In this document: piece after piece, positions 12,584 to 24,895 of the stretch
Numbering within the stretch: position 1 is the stretch's first letter
How the letters are laid out: each line of letters begins with the position of its first letter
Assembly (NCBI GenBank): GCA_930367205.1
Contig: OV884015.1
Coordinates: 2,108,001-2,172,000 of the forward strand
Source of the DNA: Acanthosoma haemorrhoidale
Taxonomy: Eukaryota > Arthropoda > Insecta > Hemiptera > Acanthosomatidae
DNA: 64,000 nt
Direction of reading: 5' to 3'
Program-made: the position numbers and the translations under genes
The notes under the pieces: model-generated
Databases searched by the model: none
The model's input: the letters and a program-made list of their open reading frames with translations, nothing else
Told to the model about the DNA's origin: nothing

Positions 12584-14098
12584 GATCTTTAACGTTAGCT
12601 CTTGCCCTATTATGTTCTCCTGATACCAAAACAAAGAAAACATCTTTAAAAAGTCGAATTTTAACAAAAATGCGTATTTCATAGCTTGTACGTTAGCACC
12701 TGCCCCATTATGTTCTCCTGATACCAAAACAAGAAAAATATCGTCAAAAAGTCGAATTTTTATAAAAATGGGTATTTCATAGCTAGCACGTTAGCTCCTG
12801 CTCTTTTATGTTCTCCTGATACTAAATCAAGGAAAATATCGTCAAAAAGTCGAATTTTTCGAAAATGCGTATTTCATAGCTAGTACGTTAGCTCCTGCCC
12901 CATCTTGTTCTCCTGATACCAAAACAAAGAAAATATCGTCTAACATTCAAATTTTTACAAAAATGCGTTTTTTATAGCTGGTACGTTAGCTCCTACCCTA
13001 TTATGATCTCCTGATACGAAAACCAGAAAAATATCGTCAAAAAGTCGATTTTTAAAAAAAATGCGTATTCCTTAGCTAGTACGTTAGCTCCTGCCTTATT
13101 ATGTTCTCCTGATACCTAAACAAGAAAATATCGTCAAAAAGTTGAATTTTTAAAAAAAATGCGTATTTCTTAGCTAGTACGTTAGCTCCTGCCTTATTAT
13201 GTTCTCCTGATACCAAAACAAAGAAAATGTCATCAAAAAGTTAAATTTTTTTATAAAAGAGTATTTTATAGCTGGTACGTTAGCTTCTGAACAATTATGA
13301 TTTCCTCATACCAAAACAAGAAAAATATCGTCAAAAAGTCGAATTTTAAAAAAATGCATATTTTATAGCTGATACAATAATTCCTGCCCTATTATGTTAA
13401 TTCGTAGCTTTGATCATACGATCGTATCACGTAATATAATGAGTGCCAATGATACGGTACACTATCATATTCGACATCATTTGATGTTATATTCACTCGT
13501 GGCTTCAATCATACGATCGTATCACGTTATATAATGAGTGGCAATGATGCGGTACACTATCATATTCCACATCATTTGATGTTATGTTTACTCGTAACTT
13601 TAATCATACGATCGTATCACGTGATTGAATGAGTGCCAATGATATGGCACACAATCAAATTCGACATTATTTGGTGTTATATTCACTCGTAACTTGAATC
13701 AACCGATCGTATCACGTGATACAATGAGTTCAAATGATATGGTACACAATCATATTTGACATCATTTGATGTTATGTTCACTCGTAACTTGAATCATACG
13801 ATTGTATCACGTGATACCATGAGTGCTAATGATTAGGCACACAATCATATTCGACATATTTTGATGTTATGTTCACGCGAAACTTTAATTATACGATCAT
13901 ATCACGTGATTGAATGAGTGCCAATGATATGACACACAATCATATTCGACATCATTTGATGTTATATTCACTCGTAACTTGAATCATACGATTGTATCAC
14001 GTGATACAATGAGTGCTAATAATACAGCACACAATCATATTCGACATCATTTGATGTTATATTCACTCGTAACTTGAATCATACGACCGTATCACGTG
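11601..14098. repeat. Segmental duplication, right copy (A4 end, B4, A5 start)
   Basis: Copy of 2718-5200. Small differences are visible, such as TAACATTCAAAT (12,941) where B2 has TAAAATTCAAAT, and GCTAGCACG (12,782) where B2 has GCTGGCACG. It ends at about 14,099, where HOR-type monomers take over. Confidence 0.88.
12584..13396. repeat. Satellite B array, block B4
   Basis: About eight satellite B monomers in the same order as B2, offset 8883-8884. It is the last satellite B seen in the window: none occurs from 13397 to 64000. Confidence 0.94.
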
Positions 14099-14554
14099 AT
14101 ACAATGAGTGCTAATGATACAGCACACAATCATATTCGACATCATTTGATGTTATATTCACTCGTAACTAGTATCATACGACCGTATCACGTGATTGAAT
14201 GAATGCCAATGATATATCACAAAATCATATTCGACATCATTTGATGTTATATTCACTAGTACCATGAATCTTACGATCGTATAACGTGATACCATGAGTG
14301 CTAATGATTAGGCACACTATCTTATTCAACATCATTTAATGTTATATTCACTCGTAACTTTAATCATACGATCGTATCACGTGATTGAATAAGTGCTAAT
14401 GATATGGCACACAATCATATTCGACATCATCTGATGTTATATTCACTCGTAACTTGAATCATACGATTGTATCACGTGATAAAATGAGTGCTAATGATTA
14501 AGCACACTATCTTATTCGACATCATTTGATGTTATATTCACTCGTAACTTTAAT
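13397..14554. repeat. Satellite A array, block A5 leading into the HOR region
   Basis: It begins as a copy of block A3 (4513 onward). It departs from A3 at about 14,099, where ATACAATGAGTGCTAATG replaces ATTGAATGAATGCC. From there the monomer order matches the end of the 2321-bp HOR (CTAGTATC, TATATCAC, CTTACGATCG and CGTGATAAAATG monomers). Confidence 0.9.
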
Positions 14555-17538
14555 CATACGATCATATCACGTGATAGAATGAGTGCCAATGATACAGCAC
14601 ACAATTATATTCGACATCATTCATGTTGTATTCATTCGTAACTTAAATCATACGATCGTATCACGTGATACAATAAGTTCAAATGATGCGGTAAACAATC
14701 ATATTCGACATCATTTGATGTTATATTTACTCGTATCTTTTCTCATACGATCGTATCACGTGAAACAATGAGTGCTAATGATACATTTTACAATCATATT
14801 CAACATCATTTGATGTTATCTTCACTCGTAACTTTCATCATACGATCGTATCACGTGATACAATGAGTGCCAATGATACGGTACACTATCATATTCGACA
14901 TCATTTGATGTTATATTCACTCTTGGCTTCAATCATACGATCGTATCACGTGATATAATGAGTAGCAATGATGCGGTACACTATCATAATCGACATCATC
15001 TGATGTTATTGATACGGTATACCAGCATGGTTGACATCATTTAATGTTATATTCACTTGTAAGTTTAATCATACGATCGTATCACGTGATACAATGAGTG
15101 TTAATGATACATTATACAATCATATTCAACATCATTTGATGTTATCTTCACTCGTAACTTTCATCATACGATCGTATCACGTGATACAATGAGTGCCAAT
15201 GATACGGTACACTATCATAATCGAAATCATCTGATGTTATTGATACGGTATACCAGCATGGTTGACACCATTTAATGTTATATTCACTCGTAAGTTTAAA
15301 CATACGATCGTATATGTGATACAATGAGTGCCAATAATACATTATACAATGTATGTAATATTCATAACATACAGTATACAATATGTTATATTCACTGGTA
15401 CCATGAATCATACGATCGTATCACGTGATACCATGAGTGCTAATGATTAGGCACACTATCATATTTGACATCATCTGATGTTATTGATACGGTATACGAG
15501 CATGTTTGACATCATTTAATGTTATATTAACTCGTAAGTTTAATCATACGATCATATCACGTAAAACAATGTGTGCCAATGATACATTATACAATCATAT
15601 TCAACATCATTTGATGTTATATTCACTCGTAACTTGAATCATACGATCGTATCACGTGATACTATGAGTGTCAATAATTAGGCACACTATCTTATTTGAC
15701 ATCATTAGATGTTATATTCACTCGTAACTTTAATCATACGATCATATCACGTATACAATGAGTGCTACTGAGACAGCACACAATCATATTCGACATCATT
15801 TGATGTTATATTCACTCGTAACTTGAATCATACGATTGTATCACGTGATACAATGAGTTCTAATGATACAGCACACAATCATATTCGACATCATTTGATG
15901 TTATATTCACTCGTAACTTGAATCATACGACCGTATCACGTGATTGAATGAATGCCAATGATATGGCACACAATCATATTCGACATCATTTGATGTTATA
16001 TTCACTGGTACCATGAATCATATGATCGTATCACGTGATACTATGAGTGCTAATGATACAGCACACAATCTTATTCGACATTATTTGATGTTATATTCAC
16101 TCGTAACTTGAATCATACGATGGTATCACGTGATACAATGAGTGCCAATGATACGGCACACTATCATATTCGACATCATTTGATGCTATATTTACTCGTA
16201 ACTTTAATCATACGATCGTATCACGTGAAACAACGAGTGCTAATGATACATTATACAATCACATTCAACATCATTTGATGTTATGTTCACGCGAAACTTT
16301 AATCATACAATCATATCACGTGATTGAATGAGTGCCAATGATATAGTACACTATCATATTCGACATCATTTGATGTTATGTTCACCCGAAACTTCAATCA
16401 ATCGATCGTATCACGTGATTGAATGAGTTCAAATGATATGGTACACAATCATATTTGACATCATTTGATGTTATGTTCACTCGTAACTTGAATCATACGA
16501 TTGTATCACGTGATACCATGAGTGCTAATGATTAGGCACACAATCATATTCGACATATTTTGATGTTATGTTCACGCGAAACTTTAATTATACGATCATA
16601 TCACGTGATTGAATGAGTGCCAATGATATGACACACAATCATATTCGACATCATTTGATGTTATATTCACTCGTAACTTGAATCATACGATTGTATCACG
16701 TGATACAATGAGTGCTAATAATACAGCACACAATCATATTCGACATCATTTGATGTTATATTCACTCGTAACTTGAATCATACGACCGTATCACGTGATT
16801 GAATGAATGCCAATGATATGGCACACAATCATATTCGACATCATTTGATGTTATATTCACTGGTACCATGAATCATACGATCGTATCACGTGATACCATG
16901 AGTGCTAATGATACAGCACACAATCTTATTCGACATTATTTGATGTTATATTCACTCGTAACTTGAATCACACGATCGTATCACGTGATACAATGAGTTC
17001 AAATGATACGGTACACAATCATATTTGACATCATTTGATGTTATGTTCACTCGTAACTTGAATCATACGATTGTATCACGTGATACAATGAGTGCTAATG
17101 ATACAGCACACAATCATAATCGACATCATTTGATGTTATATTCACTCGTAACTAGTATCATACGACCGTATCACGTGATTGAATGAATGCCAATTATATA
17201 TCACAAAATCATATTCGACATCATTTGATGTTATATTCACTAGTACCATGAATCTTACGATCGTATAACGTGATACCATGAGTGCTAATGATTAGGCACA
17301 CTATCTTATTCAACATCATTTAATGTTATATTCACTCGTAACTTTAATCATACGATCGTATCACGTGATTGAATAAGTGCTAATGATATGGCACACAATC
17401 ATATTCGACATCATCTGATGTTATATTCACTCGTAACTTGAATCATACGATTGTATCACGTGATAAAATGAGTGCTAATGATTAAGCACACTATCTTATT
17501 CGACATCATTTGATGTTATATTCACTCGTAACTTTAAT
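14555..17538. repeat. Long HOR-like unit, 2984 bp
   Basis: Measured between marker monomers (core at 14555 and 17539). It is 663 bp longer than the standard unit. It has class A monomers, then the 396-690-type monomers (16142-16429), then class B monomers (TTAGGCACACAATC, ATATTTTGATG). Two palindrome lesions occur: TATATGTGATAC near 15312 (one base lost) and CACGTATACAATG near 15751 (two bases lost). A minus-strand 87-codon frame at 15148-15411 comes from one of the lost bases and is not a gene. Confidence 0.88.
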
Positions 17539-20253
17539 CATACGATCATATCACGTGATAGATTGAGTGCCAATGATACAGCACACAATTATATTCGACA
17601 TCATTCATGTTGTATTCATTCGTAACTTAAATCATACGATCGTATCACGTGATACAATAAGTTCAAATGATGCGGTACACAATCATATTCGACATCATTT
17701 GATGTTATATTTACTGGTATCTTTTCTCATACGATCGTATCACGTGAAACAATGAGTGCTAATGATACATTATACAATCATATTCAACATCATTTGATGT
17801 TATCTTCACTCGTAACTTTCATCATACGACCGTATCACGTGATACAATGAGTGCCAATGATACGGTACACTATCATAATCGAAATCATCTGGTGTTATTG
17901 ATACGGTATACCAGCATGGTTGACACTATTTAATGTTATATTCACTCGTAAGTTTAAACATACGATCGTATCACGTGATACAATGAGTGCCAATAATACA
18001 TTATACAATGTATGTAATATTCATAACATACAGTATACAATATGTTATATTCACTGGTACCATGAATCATACGATCGTATCACGTGATACCATGAGTGCT
18101 AATGATTAGGCACACTATCATATTTGACATCATCTGATGTTACTGATACGGTATACGAGCATGTTTGACATCATTTAATGTTATATTAACTCGTAAGTTT
18201 AATCATACGATCATGTCACGTAAAACAATGAGTGCCAATGATACATTATACAATCATATTCAACATCATTTGATGTTATATTCACTCGTAACTTGAATCA
18301 TACGATCGTATCACGTGATACTATGAGTGTCAATAATTAGGCACACTATCTTATTTGACATCATTAGATGTTATATTCACTCGTAACTTTAATCATACGA
18401 TCATATCACGTGATACAATGAGTGCTACTGATACAGCACACAATCATATTCGACATCATTTGATGTTATATTCACTCGTAACTTGAATCATACGATTGTA
18501 TCACGTGATACTATGAGTGCTAATGATACAGCACACAATCTTATTCGACATTATTTGATGTTATATTCACTCGTAACTTGAATCATACGATGGTATCACG
18601 TGATACAATGAGTGCCAATGATACGGCACACTATCATATTCGACATCATTTGATGCTATATTTACTCGTAACTTTAATCATACGATCGTATCACGTGAAA
18701 CAACGAGTGCTAATGATACATTATACAATCACATTCAACATCATTTGATGTTATGTTCACGCGAAACTTTAATCATACAATCATATCACGTGATTGAATG
18801 AGTGCCAATGATATAGTACACTATCATATTCGACATCATTTGATGTTATGTTCACCCGAAACTTCAATCAATCGATCGTATCACGTGATTGAATGAGTTC
18901 AAATGATATGGTACACAATCATATTTGACATCATTTGATGTTATGTTCACTCGTAACTTGAATCATACGATTGTATCACGTGATACCATGAGTGCTAATG
19001 ATTAGGCACACAATCATATTCGACATATTTTGATGTTATGTTCACGCGAAACTTTAATTATACGATCATATCACGTGATTGAATGAGTGCCAATGATATG
19101 ACACACAATCATATTCGACATCATTTGATGTTATATTCATTCGTAACTTGAATCATACGATTGTATCACGTGATACAATGAGTGCTAATAATACAGCACA
19201 CAATCATATTCGACATCATTTAATGTTATATTCACTCGTAAGTTTAAACATACGATCGTATCACGTGATACAATGAGTGCCAATAATACATTATACAATG
19301 TATGTAATATTCATAACATACAGTATACAATATGTTATATTCACTGGTACCATGAATCATACGATCGTATCACGTGATACCATGAGTGCTAATGATTAGG
19401 CACACTATCATATTTGACATCATCTGATGTTATTGATACGGTATACGAGCATGTTTGACATCATTTAATGTTATATTAACTCGTAAGTTTAATCATACGA
19501 TCATATCACGTAAAACAATGAGTGCCAATGATACATTATACAATCATATTCAACATCATTTGATGTTATATTCACTCGTAACTTGAATCATACGATCGTA
19601 TCACGTGATACTATGAGTGTCAATAATTAGGCACACTATCTTATTTGACATCATTAGATGTTATATTCACTCGTAACTTTAATCATACGATCATATCACG
19701 TGATACAATGAGTGCTACTGATACAGCACACAATCATATTCGACATCATTTGATGTTATGTTCACTCGTAACTTGAATCATACGATTGTATCACGTGATA
19801 CAATGAGTGCTAATGATACAGCACACAATCATAATCGACATCATTTGATGTTATATTCACTCGTAACTAGTATCATACGACCGTATCACGTGATTGAATG
19901 AATGCCAATTATATATCACAAAATCATATTCGACATCATTTGATGTTATATTCACTAGTACCATGAATCTTACGATCGTATAACGTGATACCATGAGTGC
20001 TAATGATTAGGCACACTATCTTATTCAACATCATTTAATGTTATATTCACTCGTAACTTTAATCATACGATCGTATCACGTGATTGAATAAGTGCTAATG
20101 ATATGGCACACAATCATATTCGACATCATCTGATGTTATATTCACTCGTAACTTGAATCATACGATTGTATCACGTGATAAAATGAGTGCTAATGATTAA
20201 GCACACTATCTTATTCGACATCATTTGATGTTATATTCACTCGTAACTTTAAT
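17539..20253. repeat. Long HOR-like unit, 2715 bp
   Basis: It is 394 bp longer than the standard unit, equal to four 95-bp monomers plus the 14-bp insert of a second inverted-repeat monomer. The inverted-repeat monomer appears twice, near 18,000-18,050 and 19,295-19,345. The repeated stretch joins at about 19,210, where CATCATTTAATG follows a class B monomer. It carries ACTGGTATC at 17713, a variant seen again only at about 42,307. Confidence 0.88.
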
Positions 20254-22574
20254 CATACGATCATATCACGTGATAGAATGAGTGCCAATGATACAGCACA
20301 CAATTATATTCGACATCATTCATGTTGTATTCATTCGTAACTTAAATCATACGATCGTATCACGTGATACAATAAGTTCAAATGATGCGGTACACAATCA
20401 TATTCGACATCATTTGATGTTATATTTACTCGTATCTTTTCTCATACGATCGTATCACGTGAAACAATGAGTGCTAATGATACATTATACAATCATATTC
20501 AACATCATTTGATGTTATCTTCACTCGTAACTTTCATCATACGACCGTATCACGTGATACAATGAGTGCCAATGATACGGTACACTATCATATTCGACAT
20601 CATTTGATGTTATATTCACTCTTGGCTTCAATCATACGATCGTATCACGTGATATAATGAGTGGCAATGATGCGGTACACTATCATAATCGACATCATCT
20701 GATGTTATTGATACGGTATACCAGCATGGTTGACATCATTTAATGTTATATTCACTCGTAAGTTTAATCATACGATCGTATCACGTGATACAATGAGTGT
20801 TAATGATACATTATACAATCATATTCAACATCATTTGATGTTATCTTCACTCGTAACTTTCATCATACGATCGTATCACGTGATACAATGAGTGCCAATG
20901 ATACGGTACACTATCATAATCGAAATCATCTGGTGTTATTGATACGGTATACCAGCATGGTTGACACCATTTAATGTTATATTCACTCGTAAGTTTAAAC
21001 ATACGATCGTATCACGTGATACAATGAGTGCCAATAATACATTATACAATGTATGTAATATTCATAACATACAGTATACAATATGTTATATTCACTGGTA
21101 CCATGAATCATACGATCGTATCACGTGATACCATGAGTGCTAATGATTAGGCACACTATCATATTTGACATCATCTGATGTTATTGATACGGTATACGAG
21201 CATGTTTGACATCATTTAATGTTATATTAACTCGTAAGTTTAATCATACGATCATATCACGTAAAACAATGAGTGCCAATGATACATTATACAATCATAT
21301 TCAACATCATTTGATGTTATATTCACTCGTAACTTGAATCATACGATCGTATCACGTGATACTATGAGTGTCAATAATTAGGCACACTATCTTATTTGAC
21401 ATCATTAGATGTTATATTCACTCGTAACTTTAATCATACGATCATATCACGTGATACAATGAGTGCTACTGATACAGCACACAATCATATTCGACATCAT
21501 TTGATGTTATATTCACTCGTAACTTGAATCATACGATTGTATCACGTGATACAATGAGTGCTAATGATACAGCACACAAACATATTCGACATCATTTGAT
21601 GTTATATTCACTCGTAACTTGAATCATACGACCGTATCACGTGATTGAATGAATGCCAATGATATGGCACACAATCATATTCGACATCATTTGATGTTAT
21701 ATTCACTGGTACCATGAATCATATGATCGTATCACGTGATACTATGAGTGCTAATGATACAGCACACAATCTTATTCGACATTATTTGATGTTATATTCA
21801 CTCGTAACTTGAATCATACGATCGTATCACGTGATACAATGAGTGCCAATGATACGGCACACTATCATATTCGACATCATTTGATGCTATATTTACTCGT
21901 AACTTTAATCATACGATCGTATCACGTGAAACAACGAGTGCTAATGATGCGGTACACTATCATATTCCACATCATTTGATGTTATGTTCACGCGAAACTT
22001 TAATCATACAATCATATCACGTGATTGAATGAGTGCCAATGATATAGTACACTATCATATTCGACATCATTTGATGTTATGTTCACCCGAAACTTCAATC
22101 ATACGATCGTATCACGTGATACAATGAGTGCTAATGATACAGCACACAATCATATTCGACATCATTTGATGTTATATTCACTCGTAACTAGTATCATACG
22201 ACCGTATCACGTGATTGAATGAATGCCAATGATATATCACAAAATCATATTCGACATCATTTGATGTTATATTCACTAGTACCATGAATCTTACGATCGT
22301 ATAACGTGATACCATGAGTGCTAATGATTAGGCACACTATCTTATTCAACATCATTTAATGTTATATTCACTCGTAACTTTAATCATACGATCGTATCAC
22401 GTGATTGAATAAGTGCTAATAATATGGCACACAATCATATTCGACATCATCTGATGTTATATTCACTCGTAACTTGAATCATACGATTGTATCACGTGAT
22501 AAAATGAGTGCTAATGATTAAGCACACTATCTTATTCGACATCATTTGATGTTATATTCACTCGTAACTTTAAT
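20254..22574. repeat. 2321-bp HOR copy 1 (class A)
   Basis: First regular copy. Class A, marked by AGCACACAAACATATTCG following the CTACTGATACAGC monomer, with a private A at about 21,590. The monomer that reads CGATGG in other class A copies reads CGATCG here (21,820). The marker site reads CTTAAATCAT (20,341). Confidence 0.95.
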
Positions 22575-22858
22575 CATACGATCATATCACGTGATAGAAT
22601 GAGTGCCAATGATACAGCACACAATTATATTCGACATCATTCATGTTGTATTCATTCGTAACTTAGATCATACGATCGTATCACGTGATACAATAAGTTC
22701 AAATGATGCGGTACACAATCATATTCGACATCATTTGATGTTATATTTACTCGTATCTTTTCTCATACGATCGTATCACGTGAAACAATGAGTGCTAATG
22801 ATACATTATACAATCATATTCAACATCATTTGATGTTATCTTCACTCAAAACTTTCAT

Positions 22859-22953
22859 CATACGACCGTATCACGTGATACAATGAGTGCCAATGATACG
22901 GTACACTATCATATTCGACATCATTTGATGTTATATTCACTCTTGGCTTCAAT
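22859..22953. repeat. Satellite A type monomer (95 bp), worked example
   Basis: A 95-bp monomer shown in detail. It holds TATCACGTGATA near its start, an ATGATA/TATCAT dyad (22893-22898 with 22907-22912, 8-base loop) and a CATCA-TT-TGATG dyad (22919-22930). An outer GAGTG/CACTC pair (22885-22889 with 22938-22942) encloses both. Almost every base thus lies in or between inverted repeats. Confidence 0.9.
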
Positions 22954-23089
22954 CATACGATCGTATCACGTGATATAATGAGTGGCAATGATGCGGTACA
23001 CTATCATAATCGACATCATCTGATGTTATTGATACGGTATACCAGCATGGTTGACATCATTTAATGTTATATTCACTCGTAAGTTTAAT
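22954..23089. repeat. Extended satellite A monomer (136 bp), worked example
   Basis: A 95-bp monomer carrying a tandem duplication of its own 41-bp middle. Positions 22989-23029 and 23030-23070 align without gaps at 32 of 41 bases. The second copy has the distinctive TATACCAGCATGG stretch. The HOR contains three such monomers (cores 22954, 23185-following at 23321, and 23430 in copy 2; the third has CGAGCATGTTTGAC). Confidence 0.9.
22955..22975. promoter_or_regulatory. Overlapping palindromes with CACGTG core (candidate protein-binding site)
   Basis: Representative of several hundred copies. ATACGATCGTAT (22955-22966) and TATCACGTGATA (22964-22975) are each perfect 12-bp palindromes sharing three bases. 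CACGTG (22967-22972) is the canonical bHLH E-box, and ATCACGTG fits the yeast CDEI consensus RTCACRTG. Binding is inferred. The degree of conservation is seen: 21 of 23 monomers of HOR copy 2 keep CACGTG. The two exceptions are monomers with CACGTA (core 23566) and TAACGTG (core 24611). Confidence 0.55.
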
Positions 23090-23320
23090 CATACGATCGT
23101 ATCACGTGATACAATGAGTGTTAATGATACATTATACAATCATATTCAACATCATTTGATGTTATCTTCACTCGTAACTTTCATCATACGATCGTATCAC
23201 GTGATACAATGAGTGCCAATGATACGGTACACTATCATAATCGAAATCATCTGGTGTTATTGATACGGTATACCAGCATGGTTGACACCATTTAATGTTA
23301 TATTCACTCGTAAGTTTAAA

Positions 23321-23429
23321 CATACGATCGTATCACGTGATACAATGAGTGCCAATAATACATTATACAATGTATGTAATATTCATAACATACAGTATAC
23401 AATATGTTATATTCACTGGTACCATGAAT
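23321..23429. repeat. Inverted-repeat monomer (109 bp)
   Basis: The only monomer in the HOR with sequence not explained by the others. Its middle holds two overlapping hairpins: TACATT/AATGTA (23359-23364 with 23369-23374, 4-base loop) and GTATGT/ACATAC (23372-23377 with 23388-23393). They share bases, so only one could form at a time. It occurs once per full HOR and is lost in the shortened copies 6 and 9. Confidence 0.85.
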
Positions 23430-24895
23430 CATACGATCGTATCACGTGATACCATGAGTGCTAATGATTAGGCACACTATCATATTTGACATCATCTGAT
23501 GTTATTGATACGGTATACGAGCATGTTTGACATCATTTAATGTTATATTAACTCGTAAGTTTAATCATACGATCATATCACGTAAAACAATGAGTGCCAA
23601 TGATACATTATACAATCATATTCAACATCATTTGATGTTATATTCACTCGTAACTTGAATCATACGATCGTATCACGTGATACTATGAGTGTCAATAATT
23701 AGGCACACTATCTTATTTGACATCATTAGATGTTATATTCACTCGTAACTTTAATCATACGATCATATCACGTGATACAATGAGTGCTACTGATACAGCA
23801 CACAATCATATTCGACATCATTTGATGTTATATTCACTCGTAACTTGAATCATACGATTGTATCACGTGATACAATGAGTGCTAATGATACAGCACACAA
23901 TCATATTCGACATCATTTGATGTTATATTCACTCGTAACTTGAATCATACGACCGTATCACGTGATTGAATGAATGCCAATGATATGGCACACAATCATA
24001 TTCGACATCATTTGATGTTATATTCACTGGTACCATGAATCATATGATCGTATCACGTGATACTATGAGTGCTAATGATACAGCACACAATCTTATTCGA
24101 CATTATTTGATGTTATATTCACTCGTAACTTGAATCATACGATGGTATCACGTGATACAATGAGTGCCAATGATACGGCACACTATCATATTCGACATCA
24201 TTTGATGCTATATTTACTCGTAACTTTAATCATACGATCGTATCACGTGAAACAACGAGTGCTAATGATGCGGTACACTATCATATTCCACATCATTTGA
24301 TGTTATGTTCACGCGAAACTTTAATCATACAATCATATCACGTGATTGAATGAGTGCCAATGATATAGTACACTATCATATTCGACATCATTTGATGTTA
24401 TGTTCACCCGAAACTTCAATCATACGATTGTATCACGTGATACAATGAGTGCTAATGATACAGCACACAATCATATTCGACATCATTTGATGTTATATTC
24501 ACTCGTAACTAGTATCATACGACCGTATCACGTGATTGAATGAATGCCAATGATATATCACAAAATCATATTCGACATCATTTGATGTTATATTCACTAG
24601 TACCATGAATCTTACGATCGTATAACGTGATACCATGAGTGCTAATGATTAGGCACACTATCTTATTCAACATCATTTAATGTTATATTCACTCGTAACT
24701 TTAATCATACGATCGTATCACGTGATTGAATAAGTGCTAATAATATGGCACACAATCATATTCGACATCATCTGATGTTATATTCACTCGTAACTTGAAT
24801 CATACGATTGTATCACGTGATAAAATGAGTGCTAATGATTAAGCACACTATCTTATTCGACATCATTTGATGTTATATTCACTCGTAACTTTAAT

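Larger units (their letters stand above)
22575..24895. repeat. 2321-bp HOR copy 2 (class A), used as reference
   Basis: I measured every palindrome core in this copy: 22575, 22669, 22764, 22859, 22954, 23090, 23185, 23321, 23430, 23566, 23661, 23756, 23851, 23946, 24041, 24136, 24231, 24326, 24421, 24516, 24611, 24706 and 24801. That is 23 monomers: one of 94 bp, three of 136 bp, one of 109 bp and eighteen of 95 bp, total 2321. Private variant CACTCAAAACTTTC at 22,843. Confidence 0.97.

Noticed and set aside
15148..15411. 87-codon minus-strand frame
   Set aside because: It exists only because of a one-base loss in the palindrome near 15,312. The equivalent sequence in other units is closed, and the protein is just translated satellite.
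22955..22975. CENP-B box
   Set aside because: The core TTCG...A..CGGG pattern is not met. TTCGAC occurs in satellite A, but no CGGG follows at the needed distance.
22964..22977. Promoter E-box driving a gene
   Set aside because: The same site occurs every 95 bp with no gene in reach. A gene-regulatory role is not supported; a satellite-binding role is more plausible.
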